From: Aphrocallistes beatrix
Lineage: Eukaryota > Porifera > Hexactinellida > Sceptrulophora > Aphrocallistidae
Assembly: GCA_963281255.1 (NCBI GenBank)
Contig: OY725490.1
Span: forward strand, 248,001 to 312,000
Length of the DNA stretch: 64,000 nt
Direction: 5' to 3'
Shown in pieces: positions 63,412 through 64,000 of the stretch. How positions within the stretch are numbered: position 1 is the first letter of the stretch; each line of letters starts with the position of its first letter. The position numbers and the translations under genes were made by a program. The notes under the pieces were generated by a model that searched no databases, had not been told where the DNA came from, and saw nothing but the letters and a program-made list of their open reading frames with translations.

Positions 63412-63640
63412 CATGCATGCCAACCTGAGTTATGATAAAAGCGGGACGCAGTGTTAAATTTTGCGGGACATGGCGGGACGCAATAGAAAAGTTTTATGCA
63501 TAGAAAATAAAAAAGCGGGGCATAATTGTGAAATTTTATGTAAAAGCGGGACATTCGGGAAAAGAAGTTTAATAGTTGAGTGAAAAATGTCAGTCAACAG
63601 ACTGCCAGAAACGAGAAAGTTCGGCAAGTATGCAATAGTT
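63412..63640 (-). mobile_element. GTCCCGC-repeat element
   Basis: Reverse copy, CATGCCAACCTGAG end at the left and CGGCAAGTATG at the right. Confidence 0.65.
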
Positions 63641-64000
63641 GGTTAAGCTAGTCGTTTTGAACCTTCATAAACTCGATCATTAAGAATCTAAATACACAAT
63701 CACATGTTTCGCATTTTACTTAATACACACAACAATGATATTTATGAACATTTCTGTGATAGTTTTCCCATTGTTGTGGTGTCACAATTATAGTGAATCG
63801 ACTCGACTGTATGGTTAGGTACTTTGGCCTCATCCCAGAAATTATGTACCTAAATTTCCGGGGTGTTCCCATCTCGTCCCGGAAAATAAGCATCTGGAAT
63901 CTTGTGGGAATTGGAATGGAAATTCTACTCCTAAGGCAACCCTGATAATTAGTCACCCCACCCCAACTATAAATGCCGGTCAAAAATAGGTAGCAAGTAA
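63641..64000. other. window end, foldback scrap
   Basis: 63645-63720 resembles NHL 3' flanks. 63830-63905 has the ACCTAAATTTCCGGG / CGTCCCGGAAAATAAG pair of the foldback family. No gene. Confidence 0.5.

Noticed and set aside
1..64000. CRISPR arrays, rRNA, tRNA genes, bacterial operons
   Set aside because: None seen by eye; repeats here are dispersed or minisatellite and not spacer-interrupted. Small RNA genes cannot be excluded without a covariance-model scan.

Overview
This is eukaryotic, animal-type DNA. It is AT-rich and gene-poor, with spliced genes that have good donor and acceptor sites and introns from about 60 bp to 2.8 kb, many small inverted-repeat transposons, and recognisable metazoan genes (pumilio, ARHGAP39). 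A non-bilaterian invertebrate fits. The single-exon coiled-coil/NHL gene reminds me of glass-sponge proteins, but that is an impression from memory and not proof.

Region 1-7 kb: the minus strand carries the N-terminal, low-complexity half of a pumilio gene. Eight exons can be joined and every exon junction agrees in phase. The PUM repeats lie off the left edge. Its introns hold a 33/18-bp minisatellite, a hAT-type MITE with target duplication, two TTAA-flanked elements and several copies of a GTCCCGC-rich repeat.

Region 7-9.9 kb is repeats only. From 9.9 to 63.4 kb runs a tandem array of intronless genes on the plus strand that encode NHL-repeat beta-propellers. I count 19 loci: seven with an open frame on the standard plan, one open frame kept by compensating indels, the rest broken or fragmentary. 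Two other gene types are interleaved: a minus-strand GT10 fucosyltransferase-like gene and a plus-strand gene with two C-terminal DM9 repeats. The order NHL-d, GT10, NHL-a, NHL-b, DM9, NHL-c recurs, complete or partial, about four times (about 9.9-20.6, 36.2-46.9, 46.9-57.9 and 59.4-63.4 kb; my labels). In each copy different members are broken. The result is one intact GT10 (12664-13938) and one intact DM9 gene (53153-54271), with pieces of both in other copies. Most NHL loci share a compact promoter: a TTCTCAAATTACAA box 13-18 bp upstream of TATAAATA, which lies 75-98 bp before the ATG.

Between the copies lie two older-looking NHL genes (25889-26821, and 33874-35142, which keeps a coiled coil), an ARHGAP39 remnant missing its catalytic RhoGAP exons, a decayed Ty3/gypsy remnant (about 21.1-22.5 kb), a DDE integrase unit with two small companion frames (43.2-44.7 kb), and a 1064-bp near-palindrome with a perfect 9-bp target duplication. 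Several mobile elements can be dated against the duplications because filled and empty sites both occur in this window. How the NHL, DM9 and GT10 products act together cannot be read from sequence; a role in recognising or modifying glycans or in immunity is inference only.
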